Both the position numbers and the translations under genes were made by a program. This document shows positions 10,495 to 20,910 of a stretch of DNA of 64,000 nt, piece by piece. This DNA comes from Platanthera guangdongensis (lineage: Eukaryota > Streptophyta > Magnoliopsida > Asparagales > Orchidaceae): NCBI GenBank assembly GCA_039583875.1, contig CM077160.1, positions 116,857,895 to 116,921,894 on the forward strand, written 5' to 3'. The number at the start of each line of letters is the position of its first letter. Position 1 is the first letter of the stretch. A model generated the notes under the pieces. It was given only the letters and a program-made list of their open reading frames with translations. It did no database searches and was not told where the DNA came from.

Positions 10495-11884
10495 GCTGGA
10501 GCATATATATCGATCATGCCCAGCTTGTCACAAACATGAAGAAACGAGGCGGAAACTGGCTTGGTGAAGATGTCAGCCAGCTCTTTATCAAAAGTGACAA
10601 AGGGAGTGCAAATTTGTTCCGTTAAGATCTCTTCTCGAATGAAATGACAGTCGACCTCAATGTGCTTTGTTCTTTCATGGAAGACCGGATTTTTGGAGAT
10701 GTATATGACGGCCTTATTATCACAGAACATAGGTAGAGGATGGTTGTAGACCTCTCCTAAATCTAGCATGAGAGCCTGCAGCCATTTTAACTCACAAGTG
10801 GTCGACGTCATACTGCGATACTCAGCTTCTGCACTGGACCTGGAGACAACCGACTGCTTCTTGCTCTTCAAGCTCACCAGATTTCCCCCAACAAAGGTGC
10901 AAAAACCTGAGGTTGACTTGCGATCCCCTTTGTCATCAGCATAACTTGCATCTGGGTATGCTTCAATCCTCAGATGACCATTCTTCTGAAAAGTAATCCT
11001 TTCCCAGGCCCTGCTTTGACATACTCCAAGATCCGCAAGGCGGACTGTAGATGGCACTCCCTAGGTGCTTGCATGAATTGACTCATCTTGCCCACATCAT
11101 AGGAAATGTCGGGTCTGGTCACTGTGAGATATATGAGCTTACCAACCAGACGCCTGTACCGCGAACTATCTGAAAGAGGAGGCGAAGCATCTGTCCAGGT
11201 TTTGTCTTCTCCAGTTGCCATGGGGCATCGGGCAGGTTTTGCTCCAGTCAATCCTGCCTCTTTTAAAAGATCAAGGGCATACTTACGCTGAGAGAGAACT
11301 AAGGAGTCAGGCTTCCGAGAGATTTCGATCCCCAGAAAGTACTTTGGAGAGCCCATATCTTTCGTGATCAGATGTTGGCGAAGATGTCGCTTTGTCAGGG
11401 CTACCCCTTCCTAGTTATCGCCAGTGAGAAGAATATCATCGACGTACACATCAAGAACAACCAGCCCCGAAGGAGTTTTGCGAATAAATAGAGAGTGATC
11501 AGCAGAGCTTCGCGCAAAACCAATGGCTGCCACGATGCCGCTGAACTTGTCAAACCAAGCTCGAGGGCTCTGCTTGAGGCCATAAATTGCCTTCTACAGC
11601 CGGCATACTCGTGTCTCCCCCTGAGCAACATACCCAGGAGGTTGCTCCATGTAAACGGCCTCGTGAAGATCACCATAAAGGAAGGCATTCTTGACATCCA
11701 GCTGAGAAATCGGCCAATCCCTATTGACCGCCACAGAGAGAAGGACCCGGATATTGCTGAGATGAGCCACGGGGGAGAAGGTGTCAAAGTAATCAACCCC
11801 GTATGTCTGAGTAAAGCCCTTAGCAACAAGGCGAGCCTTATACCGATCCACAATGCCGTTTGGGCCAAATTTGACCACAAAGAC
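10491..11884 (-). pseudogene. copia RT and RNase H, broken
   Basis: This continues the frame of the gag-integrase ORF. RT motifs on the minus strand: [44 protein letters not shown], the active site VYVDDILLTG near 11440, and KYFLGIEISRKP. RNase H motifs: YADDKGDRKSTSG, SSAEAEYRSM, DNKAVIYISKNPVFHERTKHIE and LADIFTKPV. Breaks: stop at 11885-11887 (at a usual Trp site, GCR*VFVVKF), stop at 11594-11596 (before KAIYGLKQ), stop at 11411-11413 (GDN*EG), and a one-base shift near 10990 (GLLF to QKNGHLR). The protein would reverse-transcribe the element RNA. Confidence 0.9.
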
Positions 11885-14560
11885 CTAGCGACAGCCAACA
11901 ACATCAGTACCGAAGGGAGGAGGAACAAGAGTCCATGTACCCCGCTCCGTGTGGGTCACCATTTCCTCATCCATGGCCAGCTTCCAGTGGGGAATAGCAA
12001 GGGCCTCCTGATAGGAACGAGGTGTGGTAGTGGCAGAGATAGCCAGCGCAAAGGCCCTGCGAGAAGGGGTAAGACGATCATATAAAACAACAACAGCAAG
12101 GGGGTGTAGGGTACATGTCCGCACCCCTTTGCGAAGAGCCACAGAGAGATCCAGGTCGGCGGCCCCCTTGGTATCCGGAGCGTCCGTGGCAGAGAGAGCT
12201 GGCCCGGGAGAAGAGAGCGACGGCGGCGGAGAGGATGGAGATGGAGGTGGAGAAGTGGGAGAGAGAGGTGGAGCGAGAGGAGGGGACGGAGATGGCGGAG
12301 GGGTGGATATCTCGGTAGGAGACGAGGGAACGAAGGGAATATCAGTAGAATCAGAAGCTGGGGGAAGAGGAGAGGAAGCAGGGAAAAGAGAGGAGGATTC
12401 AGACGAGAAGTAGGAGGCATTCTCGAAGAAGGTAACGTCAGCAGAGACGAACTGCTGACGAAGAACAGGGTTAAAGCAACAATAGCCTTTCTGAGTGGTG
12501 GAGTACCCCAAAAAGACACATTTGGTGGAGCGAGGGGATAGCTTGTCACGGGTGGCAGATGGGGTATGCACAAATACAGTGCATCCAAAGATTCGGAGAG
12601 GGAGAGGAAAAGGCTCCTGGCCCGGATACAGAATGGAGAATGGTGTTTTCCCGTGGAGAATGGTGGATGGAAGGCGATTGATGAGGTAGCAGGCAAGGAG
12701 AACATCATAGCCCCAATAAGAGCGAGGGACATGCATCTGGATCATCAATGTGCGAGCCACATCGAGGAGGTGACGATTTTTGCGTTCCGCCACCCCATTT
12801 TGTTGGGAGGTGTAAACACAACTAGTCTGATGAATAATGTCATGTTGCACACAAAAAGATGTAAAAGCATGACTCAGATACTCTTTAGCATTGTCGGAGC
12901 GAAAGGTTTTAATACAAACATTAAACTGAGTTTTGATTAACTGATAAAAATAGATCCATACATCTAAAAGTTCAGAGCGATCTCGGAGGAGATACACCCA
13001 AGTACATCGAGAAAAATCATCTATAAAAGTTACAAAATAAGAACTACCCCGGCCAATGGTGAGGGTAGGAGCAGGTCCCCAGATATCGGAGTGGACAAGA
13101 TCAAAAGGACGAGTAGAGCCCCGACCTTGCTTTGGTGGGAAGGAGGAACGATGATGCTTGCCGAGCTGACAGGCATCGCATTGGAGAGGAGTACGAGACG
13201 GAGGGAGGTGGGGCAGAAGCTGATGTAGAAGTCGTGGTGGAGGATGACTGAGGCGGAGATGCCACTGGAGAAGATCCGGACAAGAAGAGGAGAAGGCGGA
13301 CAAGGCGGAAACGTTGTCGAGGAAGTTGAGGCCGCCACTCTCAGTCCTAGTAGCAATCGTCCGGTGGGAGCTCGGATCCTGAAAAGAACAAGAAGTCGGT
13401 ATAAATGTCACAGAACACTGAAGCTGCTTGCATAAAGAGGTAACAGACAATAGATTGCACGGAAACTTGGGCACATATAGAGTGTCCGCTAGTCGTAGTG
13501 ACGGAGTAACATGAACCACTCCCGTCCCATGAATCGGGGAGGGAGAACCATCCGCAACTAGGACCGGGGGCAACCGATCATGTTGTTCGAGTAAAGAGAA
13601 GCACTGAGGATTGCCCGTCATGTGATTAGTGGCACCAGAGTCGATGAGCCATTTACCTTGAGTCACCATATGGGCACTACCTGAGGATGTTACAACAGAG
13701 GCAGACGGCTTGGAAGAGTCACCGGAGGGGCGAAGATGGGGATGCTTCATCCAGCAGCGTTCGGAAGTATGTCCAGTTCGGCCACAATGAGAACAGAGGT
13801 AGCGGGAAGAAGCACGACTGCCAGACTGGTGACTGCGGCTACCAGAGCCACTCCGCTGAGTGTGATAAGAATAGTGGTCCGGTGATGGAGGAGGAGCGGG
13901 CAAAAGAGGGCGCTGAAGGAGAGAGGTGACAGCAGCGATGCGGGCAGCGATGGCATCTAAGGTAGGAGATTCGGCCTCACCCAGAATTTGCTGGCGGATC
14001 ATGTCATAAGTATCAGGAAGCCGGAGCAGATAACACACAACCAGAAGCTCCTGGAAGTGCTTGTGTTGTTGAGCGAAATCCACAGAAAAGGGGCGATTCT
14101 GAAGAATCTCAGCCCCAAGAGCCTGAACCTGTTGGTAGGCAGCAGCAGGAGACAAGGTAGGACGGATAAAGAGGTCCGCATACAACGTATAGATGCGGGA
14201 CGTCTGAGCCCCCTTGGAGTACAGAGCGGCAAGATGAAGCCAAGCAGCCTTGACCGTCTCATCGTGACGTATGGCGGGAAGGCACTCATCAGAAAGACTG
14301 TTCGCGAGCCAAGTACGCACAAGCGCGTCACTTGCATCCCAGTCATCAAAGAGAGATGAAGTGATAGGAGGCGGGTCATCAACGAGATGGTGGCGTTTGC
14401 GTTGTGAGCGAAGTAGAAAGGTGAAAGAGATGCTCCAATCCGGGTAGTTGGAGCCAACAAGCTTGGAAACGGTCCCAAGGTTCCCGGAAGGAGTAGGTGG
14501 AAGAGGCGGAGCCGGATTGGTGACAGGGGTGGTGGTAGTAGAGGCATCAGAAAGAGCCAT
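11885..14560 (-). CDS. copia gag-protease-integrase polyprotein (open, 891 codons)
   Basis: Starts MALSDAS at 14560, about 350 bp after the primer site. The N-terminal gag part has SNYPDWSISFTFLLRSQRK and AYQQVQALGAEILQNRPFS. A zinc knuckle CSHCGRTGHTSERC lies near residue 255. The aspartic protease site is WLIDSGATNHMTG near residue 305. The integrase follows: zinc-binding WHLRLSH and CDACQLGKH, then core motifs HSDIWGPA, FRSDNAKEY and SQQNGVAERKNRHL. A Ser/Pro-rich linker (about residues 735-800) precedes the first RT motif YQEALAIPHWKLAMDEEM. The ORF ends at a TAG at 11885 in the middle of the RT start, so the product would be truncated before RT. Long frames on the opposite strand are shadows. 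Confidence 0.9.
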   Translation of the reverse strand: MALSDASTTTTPVTNPAPPLPPTPSGNLGTVSKLVGSNYPDWSISFTFLLRSQRKRHHLVDDPPPITSSLFDDWDASDALVRTWLANSLSDECLPAIRHDETVKAAWLHLAALYSKGAQTSRIYTLYADLFIRPTLSPAAAYQQVQALGAEILQNRPFSVDFAQQHKHFQELLVVCYLLRLPDTYDMIRQQILGEAESPTLDAIAARIAAVTSLLQRPLLPAPPPSPDHYSYHTQRSGSGSRSHQSGSRASSRYLCSHCGRTGHTSERCWMKHPHLRPSGDSSKPSASVVTSSGSAHMVTQGKWLIDSGATNHMTGNPQCFSLLEQHDRLPPVLVADGSPSPIHGTGVVHVTPSLRLADTLYVPKFPCNLLSVTSLCKQLQCSVTFIPTSCSFQDPSSHRTIATRTESGGLNFLDNVSALSAFSSSCPDLLQWHLRLSHPPPRLLHQLLPHLPPSRTPLQCDACQLGKHHRSSFPPKQGRGSTRPFDLVHSDIWGPAPTLTIGRGSSYFVTFIDDFSRCTWVYLLRDRSELLDVWIYFYQLIKTQFNVCIKTFRSDNAKEYLSHAFTSFCVQHDIIHQTSCVYTSQQNGVAERKNRHLLDVARTLMIQMHVPRSYWGYDVLLACYLINRLPSTILHGKTPFSILYPGQEPFPLPLRIFGCTVFVHTPSATRDKLSPRSTKCVFLGYSTTQKGYCCFNPVLRQQFVSADVTFFENASYFSSESSSLFPASSPLPPASDSTDIPFVPSSPTEISTPPPSPSPPLAPPLSPTSPPPSPSSPPPSLSSPGPALSATDAPDTKGAADLDLSVALRKGVRTCTLHPLAVVVLYDRLTPSRRAFALAISATTTPRSYQEALAIPHWKLAMDEEMVTHTERGTWTLVPPPFGTDVVGCR

Positions 14561-14910
14561 AGGAGCAGGAAAAGAGAAGCCGGGCGGTTAGGAAACAACC
14601 CGCACGGATAGGAAAAAGATAAGCTGCAGCGGTCACGAGGGTAGAAACCAGCGGCCAGAAAAGCCACGACCAAGCTGCAGACCCAAGCAGAGGGGAAGAA
14701 GTCGGACGGCTAAAGGACAGGCCGCGCGAACAGAAGCAGGACAAAACAGGTCGCTGCGACAGGAGGCGGCGACTTAGAACAGGAAACAAAAAGTCGCACA
14801 CACAGAGGGCAACAACAAGGAGAGGAAGAGGCCGCGTGGACAGGGTGCAAACCGACGAAACAAGCCGCGCGGACAGGGAAGGCACAGAATCAGGAGGAGT
14901 AGATCGAGTC
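14561..14910 (-). other. Untranslated leader of the nested copia
   Basis: About 350 bp between primer site and gag ATG on the element strand. It is CT- and CG-rich and contains repeated CGCGCGG-like words. I see no coding signal. Confidence 0.6.
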
Positions 14911-14921
14911 CTCTGATACCA
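14911..14921 (-). other. Primer-binding site of the nested copia
   Basis: On the minus strand TGGTATCAGAG, the standard initiator-Met tRNA complement, directly after the 5' LTR end. Confidence 0.9.
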
Positions 14922-15261
14922 TATAAGAACCGAACAAAAAAACAAACCAAAATGGTTTTAACTGAAACTTTATTATCCGAAAAAGATATCTATTACAAAA
15001 GTATGCCGTCCCTTATATAGAATGGAGGAGAGATGAGAGAATACAAATAAGAGATGTGTCACTAAAAATTTACAGGACTAACAAACCGCACAAGCCGCGC
15101 GGTTAGACAGAAGGGCTAACCGCACGACTACCACCAGAGATAAAGAGAGAGAGCCAGGGTAGACCGCCCGGTCTCTAAGCCGGCTGAGACAAACCGCCAG
15201 ACCGCGTGGTCTTCAACCCGCCAAGACAGACCGCCAGACCGCCCGGTCACGAACTTCAACA
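14922..15261 (-). repeat. 5' LTR of the nested copia
   Basis: 340 bp, matching 10121-10483 except for about a dozen substitutions and two deletions of roughly 8-14 bp. Its outer dinucleotide next to the primer site is mutated (plus strand TATAAG instead of TGTAAG). TATATAAG box on the minus strand at 15012-15019. Confidence 0.92.
15012..15019 (-). promoter_or_regulatory. TATA box of the nested copia 5' LTR
   Basis: TATATAAG on the minus strand, about 90 bp before the LTR end and upstream of the leader and gag. The copy in the other LTR is at 10211-10218. Confidence 0.6.
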
Positions 15262-15266
15262 GCCTG

Positions 15267-18070
15267 TCCTAAGGACTGTTATCCTTTGCCTCGGATCGAC
15301 GCGCTGGTTGACTCAGCCGTCGGTTTTTCTATAATGAGTTTTTAGATGCTTTTTCAGGTTATCATCAAATCAGGATGCACCCCCCGGACATCAAGGATGT
15401 CTCGTTCATCACAGGGGATGGATGCTACTGTTACAAGATGATGCCCTTCGGGCTGAAGAACGCAGGGGCAACCTACCAAAAGATGATGGATAGGGTCTTC
15501 AAGGAGCAAAGGGGGAGGAATTTGGAGGTATATGTAGATGACCTCATGATCAAGAGTCGGGATGTGGACTCCCACCTACGGGACCTAGAGGAGACCTTCT
15601 CCACCCTGCGCAAATACAAGATGCGGTTGAATCCCCTAAAATGTGTCTTCGGGGCTAGCAGGGGAAAGTTCTTGGGGCACCTCCTCACCCCCGCGGGGGT
15701 CGAGCCGAATACTGATAAGGTCAAGGGTATCTTGGAGCTGGGGGCGCCACAGAATGCTAAGGAGGTACAACGGCTGACGGGGAAGCTAGCAGGGCTGAGT
15801 AGGTTCCTCTCCCGGGCAGGAAAAAAGTGCTCCCCCTTCTTCAAAACGCTGAGGGGTGGTCTGAAGTTCGAATGGACCAAGGAGTGTGAGGAGGCGTTCC
15901 AGGCCCTCAAGATGCAGTTGACTCAAGCTCCGCTACTCCAAGGGTCGAAGGAGGGGGAAGACCTATTTTTGTACCTCGGGGTCGGGGCAGAGGCCTTGAG
16001 CTCTGTCCTAGTTCGTGAAGAGGGGAAGAGGCAGCTCCCTATCTATTACGTGAGCCGGGTCCTGAGGAAGGCCGAGCTCTGGTACCCGATTTTGGAAAAG
16101 CTGGCTTTCGCCCCGATCGTCTCAGCCCGGAGGCTACGACCCTACTTCCAGGCACACTCAATCCGAGTGGTGACTGACCACCCCCTCTGCAACATCTTTG
16201 AGGGGGTGGAGCATTCAGGCAGGCTGGCCAAGTGGTCGGTGGAGTTGAGTGAGTTCGACGTCTCATTCGATCCACGGCTCTCGATCAAAGCTCAAGCGAT
16301 GGCTGACTTCTTGGCTGACTATGTGATTGAAGTGGCGGAGGAAGAGCTCACTCGTCCGGCTCCTTGGAAGGTGAAGGTAGACGGCGCCTCGGGGAGGCAT
16401 TCCCTAGGAGTGGGGGTGATCCTGGAAAGCCCTCAGGGGACTCGAATTGAGCAGAGGTGGTGGTGCACTTCCCCATTACGAACAATCAGGCCGAGTACGA
16501 GGCCGTGATAGCAGGGCTACGCCTGGCCAGGGAGCTGGGGGTGTTGGATGTGGAGGTCCTCACTGACTCCATGGTGGTAGCTTCCCAGATCAACGGGGAG
16601 TTCGAGGCAAGGGAGCCCACCCTGCGATTATACTTAGCCAAAGTGAAGGTGATCATAGGCGCTTTCCAAACCTTCTCCATCCGACACGTGCCCAGGGAAG
16701 AAAATGAACAAGTCGACCAACTAGCAAAGCATGGTCCCCGGGTGGGGGGCACCATCACCGACCTGTTCCGCCCCTCCATCGAAGAGGGGGAGCTCATGGA
16801 AATTGACCAACAGACTTCATGGATGGACCCAATTGTGACTTTCCTCTCCACGGGAGAGTATCCGGAGGGGGCAGATAAGAAGAAGCTAATGCACAAGTCA
16901 GCGTATTACCTCCTCTAGGACGGGCAGCTGTACAGGAAGACATTCTCGGGGATGTTGTCCCGTTGCGTGGCCGAGGAGGAGGTACAGAGGATCCTGGAGG
17001 AAGTCCACTCCGGAGAGTGTGGGAGCCACTCCGGGAGTCGGACTCTGGAAGGAAGAATAGTCAGGTAGGGGTACTTCTGGCCCACCCTAAGCCAAGACGC
17101 CACGGAGTTTGCGAGGAGGTGCCATAAGTGCCAGCTGTTTGCCCCCCTCCAGCTACAGCCGGCCCAGTGACTCAAGAGCATCACAGCCCCCTGGCCCTTC
17201 GCAATTTGGGGAATGGATTTGGTTGGGCCGTTCCCCCAGGCCAGCGGGCAGAGGAGATTCCTCCTAGTAATGATCGACTACTTCTCCAAATGGTTGGAGG
17301 TGAAGGCGCTGGCCAAGGTGACTTCCCAGGTTATCAGGAACTTTGTTTGGGGGGAGATCATCTGCCGCCATGGGCTGCCCCAGGCCATCGTCACGGACAA
17401 CGGGCCCCAGTTCGCCAGCGCCGAATTCACCAGCTTCTGCGAGCAGCTTGGAATCGACCTCAGGTTCGCCTCGGTCCATCACCCCAGGAGCAACGGGCAG
17501 GTGGAGGCCGCGAACAAGATCATCGTCAACCTCCTCAAGAAGAAAGTGGATAATTTGAAGGGGAGCTGGGTGGAGCAGCTTCCCGCGGTTCTTTGGGCCC
17601 TAAGAACCACCCCCAACACGGCTACTGGAGAGACCCCCTTCAAGCTCTCCCATGGGTGCGAGGCAGTGCTCCCCATGGAATTTGAAGTCCAAACGCCTCG
17701 AGTCGTTACGGCCAAGGAAGGCAGAGAGGAATGGCGGGCTGAGAACGAGGAGGAGCTGAGCCTCTCCCTTGATATGGTGGAAGAGCTGAGGGACCTTTCC
17801 GCTATCTGACAGGAGGAGGTGAAAAGAAGAATGGCCAAGTACTTTGACAAGCATGCCAGGGTCAAGCAGTTCGTGGAAGGGGACTTGGTGCTGAAGAAGG
17901 TGGATGTGGCAGGGAGGTCGGCATCCGTAGGGAAGCTCAACCCCAGCTGGGAGGGACCATTTATTATAAAGGAAGCTTTGAAGTCGGGAGGCTATCGACT
18001 CCAAAACGTAGAAGGCGGGACCCTGAGTATCACTTGCAGTGGTGACGACTTAAAACGTTTTTTCCCCTGA
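15267..18070 (+). pseudogene. pol of element A, segment 3: RT, RNase H, archaeal-type RNase H, integrase
   Basis: This resumes the RT after the copia. A one-base loss near 15340 precedes the palm (LDAFSGYHQIRM; MMPFGLKNAGATYQKMMD; active site VYVDDLMIKS near 15530). Next come connection and RNase H (FEWTKECEEAFQALK; YYVSRVLRKAE; VVTDHPL). From about 16360 a second, archaeal-type RNase H follows (VKVDGASGRHSLGVG; TNNQAEYEAVIAGL; LTDSMVVASQING; REENEQVDQLAKHG), with a shift near 16450. The integrase has RCHKCQLFAP, then WGMDLVGPF, VTDNGPQFAS and HPRSNGQVEAANK, ending DDLKRFFP at 18070. Stops lie at 16916-16918, near 17067, near 17168 and near 17807. The dual RNase H is the hallmark of the Tat clade. 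Confidence 0.92.
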
Positions 18071-18149
18071 AGCATGTAAGCGATACTTTGATTATAATAA
18101 ATTTCTTCAACACTCCAGTACTGTCATAGCTAGCCTGCATAGAGAAATG

Positions 18150-19165
18150 TAATGTGTTTGGACCCCGAGCAGATCCCGCTGCCAGGCTCTCACCTAGATG
18201 GCAGGGCCGGAAGTCACTCGGTGTCATCCTTGGCCTCGAGCAGATCCTGCTATCAGGCTCTCACCTAGCTAACAGGGCCGGAAGTCACTCGAAGGAACGT
18301 GTTTGGACCCCGAGCAGATCCCGCTGCCAGGCTCTCACCTAGCTGGCAGGGCCGGAAGTCACTCGGTGTCATCCTTGGCCTCGAGCAGATCCTGTCGTCA
18401 GGCTCTCACCTAGCTGATAGGGCCGGAAGTCACTCGAAGGAACGTGTTTGGACCCCGAGCAGATCCCGCTACCAGACTCTCACCTAGCTGGCAGGGCCGG
18501 AAGTCACTCGGTGTCATCCTTGGCCTCGAGCAGATCCCGCTGTCAGGCTCTCACCTAGCTGACATTGCCGGAAGTCACTCGATGGAACATGTTTAGACCC
18601 CGAGCAGATCCCGCTGTCAGGCTCTCACCTAGCTGGCAGGGCCGGAAGTCACTCAGTGTCATCCTTGGCCTCGAGCAGATCCTGCTGTCAGGCTCTCACT
18701 TAGCTGACAGGGCCGGAAGTCACTCGATGGAACGTGTTTGGACCCCGAGCAGATCCCACTGCCAGGCTCTCACCTAGCTGGCAGGGCCGGAAGTCACTCA
18801 GTGTCATCCTTGGCCTCGAGCAGATCCCGCTGTCAGTCTCTCACCTAGCTGACAGGGCCGGAAGTCACTCGATGGAACGTGTTTGGACCCCGAGCAGATC
18901 CCGCTGCCAGGCTCTCACCTAGCAGGCAGGGCCGGAAGTCACTCGGTGTCATCCTTGGCCTCGATCAGATCCCGCTGTCAGGCTCTCACCTAGCTGACAG
19001 GGCCGGAAGTCACTCGATGGAACGTGTTTAGACCCCGAGCAGATCCTGCTGCCAGGCTCTCACCTAGCTGGCAGGACCGGAAGTCACTCGGTTTCATCCT
19101 TGGCCTCGAGTAGATCCCGCTGTCAGGCTCTCACGTAGCTGACATGGCCGGAAGTCACTCGACGG
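18150..19165. repeat. Seven 145-bp tandem repeats downstream of pol in element A
   Basis: The unit starts (A)ACGTGTTTGGACCCCGAGCAG and recurs every 145 bp (18154, 18299, 18444 and so on). Each unit is two related halves of about 72 bp, one starting GACCCCGAGCAG and one TTGGCCTCGAGCAG. Both halves hold a stem-loop: CTGCCAG-loop-CTGGCAG or CTGTCAG-loop-CTGACAG, with loop GCTCTCACCTAG. There are about 14 stem-loops in all. The period is not a multiple of three, so small frames here are chance. Element B has a similar core in its 3' repeats (56190-56400). Confidence 0.92.
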
Positions 19166-19712
19166 TATTCATAGTGGACTGGAGTCGCGAAGTTAACCGA
19201 AAAGGGGGTCTAACGTAACCACCCAACCCCCAAAATGACGGCCGAAAGGAGGCGAGAACCCTGGCCGCATTACAAGAGGGTCAACCCGCCAGAAATCCGA
19301 TGACTTAGGCGAGCGACGAGCCGGCTCGCCTCTCCTGGTGAGCGAGTAGTCACCACCGCGTGGCCGGGCTGCAGAGGCAGGTCGCCACTAGCGGGACGAC
19401 CGATCGGGTCTCCTATGACTCCTAAGCCAAATCCGTAGGCGTGCGACCTCGCCAACATAACGCGAGATGAACGACCGCGAGCATGGAAAGGGAGAATTCA
19501 CATCGCGCAATAATAGCAAATATGCATATGAGGCGGGCGAGGAAGCATTTATAAAAACATAAATAGATGAAAACCGCAAAGTCTAGGCGCGGCTCGCGCT
19601 TACATCTCAAACAACCAAAAAATGCATGAGGTATACATATAACAAGCGAATTTCAAAGGCGCGAGGGCGATGCGAGATCCTGGGTGGGAAGTCCTAGATG
19701 GGCTGGTAGGAC
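19166..19712. other. Spacer between tandem repeats and antisense gene in element A
   Basis: About 550 bp without a recognisable gene. It contains CG-rich words such as CGAGCGACGAGCCGGCTCGCC. On the minus strand it would be the 3' flank of the antisense gene that ends at 19713. Confidence 0.5.
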
Positions 19713-20009
19713 TTATCCCCGGGGTCCAGCACGGGAAGGAACAACGCCGGAACTACCTCGCCCGCCGAGAGTTCCGCAGCCTCGCTCTTGAGGAGGTCCG
19801 CACGTCGTGTACTTCGCGGCACTGGCGGTGTTCTTTTGCATCAACACCTCCAACTCGTAGTCGGAATGATGTTCGAGCGGGCAACCTCCATTGGCTGGCG
19901 GAGGGGAAGCGGTGGCAGCTTCCAGCTTGCTCAACCGCGCCTCCAGTGCCGGCTTGTCCTGTCCGAGGGCGGCGATCTCAGCACCCATCCGGCTGGCCGT
20001 CGCCGCATC

Positions 20010-20076
20010 CTGAGAAAAGAAAAAGGTCGTAAGGTGGATTCACGAAAGGAAGCAGTAATTGGAAGTAAGCACGTAC
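20010..20076 (-). other. Predicted intron in antisense ORF 2
   Basis: 67 bp, G|GTACGT to TTTTCTTTTCTCAG|GATGCG on the minus strand. Splicing joins YLGG to DAATASRMG in the same reading frame. Unspliced, the frame runs into non-coding-like sequence. Confidence 0.65.
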
Positions 20077-20844
20077 CACCCCTCCCAAGTACTGCGCGAG
20101 GTTCTCCTCGGCCGCGTCGGCCCGCTTCCTCTGGAGATCCGCGTCCTCCTGAGCGAGTTTCCGAGCCTCCTCCTTTTCGTCCGCCAACTTCTTGAGAGAA
20201 GTGGCGTTCCGCTCCAGCTGGGTGCAGCGCCGCCCAACCATATGGGCTAACTCCAGGCCACGTAGTTGGGCCCGCGCGCTTTCATGCACCAGTACTCGCG
20301 TCGCCTCCTTGTCATAGATGACGGCGTCCTCCCGCGAGTAAATGCCGAACGAGAAGTTATAGGCCTCCCCGCCGATGGTGTCCTGCTCCAACCAACTCGG
20401 CAACAGAGTCGAGACCACCACACGATTTGATTCCTTGTCCCATAATAGAAGCGGGACGCCGAGCTCGTCCAGGTATTTCTCGCCGTAGCCGAAATTACGG
20501 TGCCCCCTCGGCACCGGCTTCGTAGCAGTATGCCCCCCCGTCCTGCGGCCTGGAAGTGCCCGCCGCCCCACCGGGAGTACCGTTGGTCGAAGCGACCAAG
20601 GGGGAAGGACCCTCGGTCGATTGCTCTGTCGGGGCCTTGCCCTTTTTCTGGCCCGCGGTGAGTTGCTGCCCCGCAGTCTTCGCCATCTTGGGTGGGGGAG
20701 CAGGCTGTTCGCGGCCCGACCGCTTCTTAGCAGGAACCGACGGGACGTCACGCTGGGCGGCGTCAGCGGCCTGAGCTCGGGCGAGGACCCCGGAGGCGAC
20801 CCTAGCACTCTCGTAGGGGGGGTGAAGGGGAACGTCTCGCTCGC

Positions 20845-20910
20845 CTGCCAAGGAGAGAGAGGGTGAGACCAAAGAAAAACAGCGAGACAGAGCAATGGCG
20901 GGTGACTAAC
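20845..20910 (-). other. Predicted intron in antisense ORF 2
   Basis: 66 bp, GGG|GTTAGT to CTCCTTGGCAG|GCGAGC on the minus strand. Splicing joins LASVPPGG to GERDVPLHPPYESARV. Confidence 0.65.

Larger units (their letters stand above)
10121..15261 (-). mobile_element. Complete Ty1/copia element on the minus strand, nested in element A
   Basis: Flanked by GCCTG (10116-10120 and 15262-15266). The LTRs lie at 14922-15261 (its 5' LTR) and 10121-10483 (its 3' LTR), with a primer-binding site, purine tract and a full gag-PR-INT-RT-RNase H order on the minus strand, as in copia. The LTRs differ by about a dozen substitutions and two small gaps, so insertion is not very recent. Coding is broken by three stop codons and one frameshift in the RT-RNase H half. 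The exact copia lineage is not certain; the proline-rich linker between integrase and RT and the short LTR do not fit SIRE. Confidence 0.95.

Noticed and set aside
11956..12732. Long frames opposite or out of frame with the nested copia integrase-RT linker
   Set aside because: They are shifted readings of the Ser/Pro-rich linker; the true frame (11885-14560, minus) carries the copia domains.
18150..19165. CRISPR-like or satellite array
   Set aside because: Units are head-to-tail 145-bp repeats without unique spacers and lie inside element A between pol and the 3' LTR; they belong to the element and are not an independent satellite.
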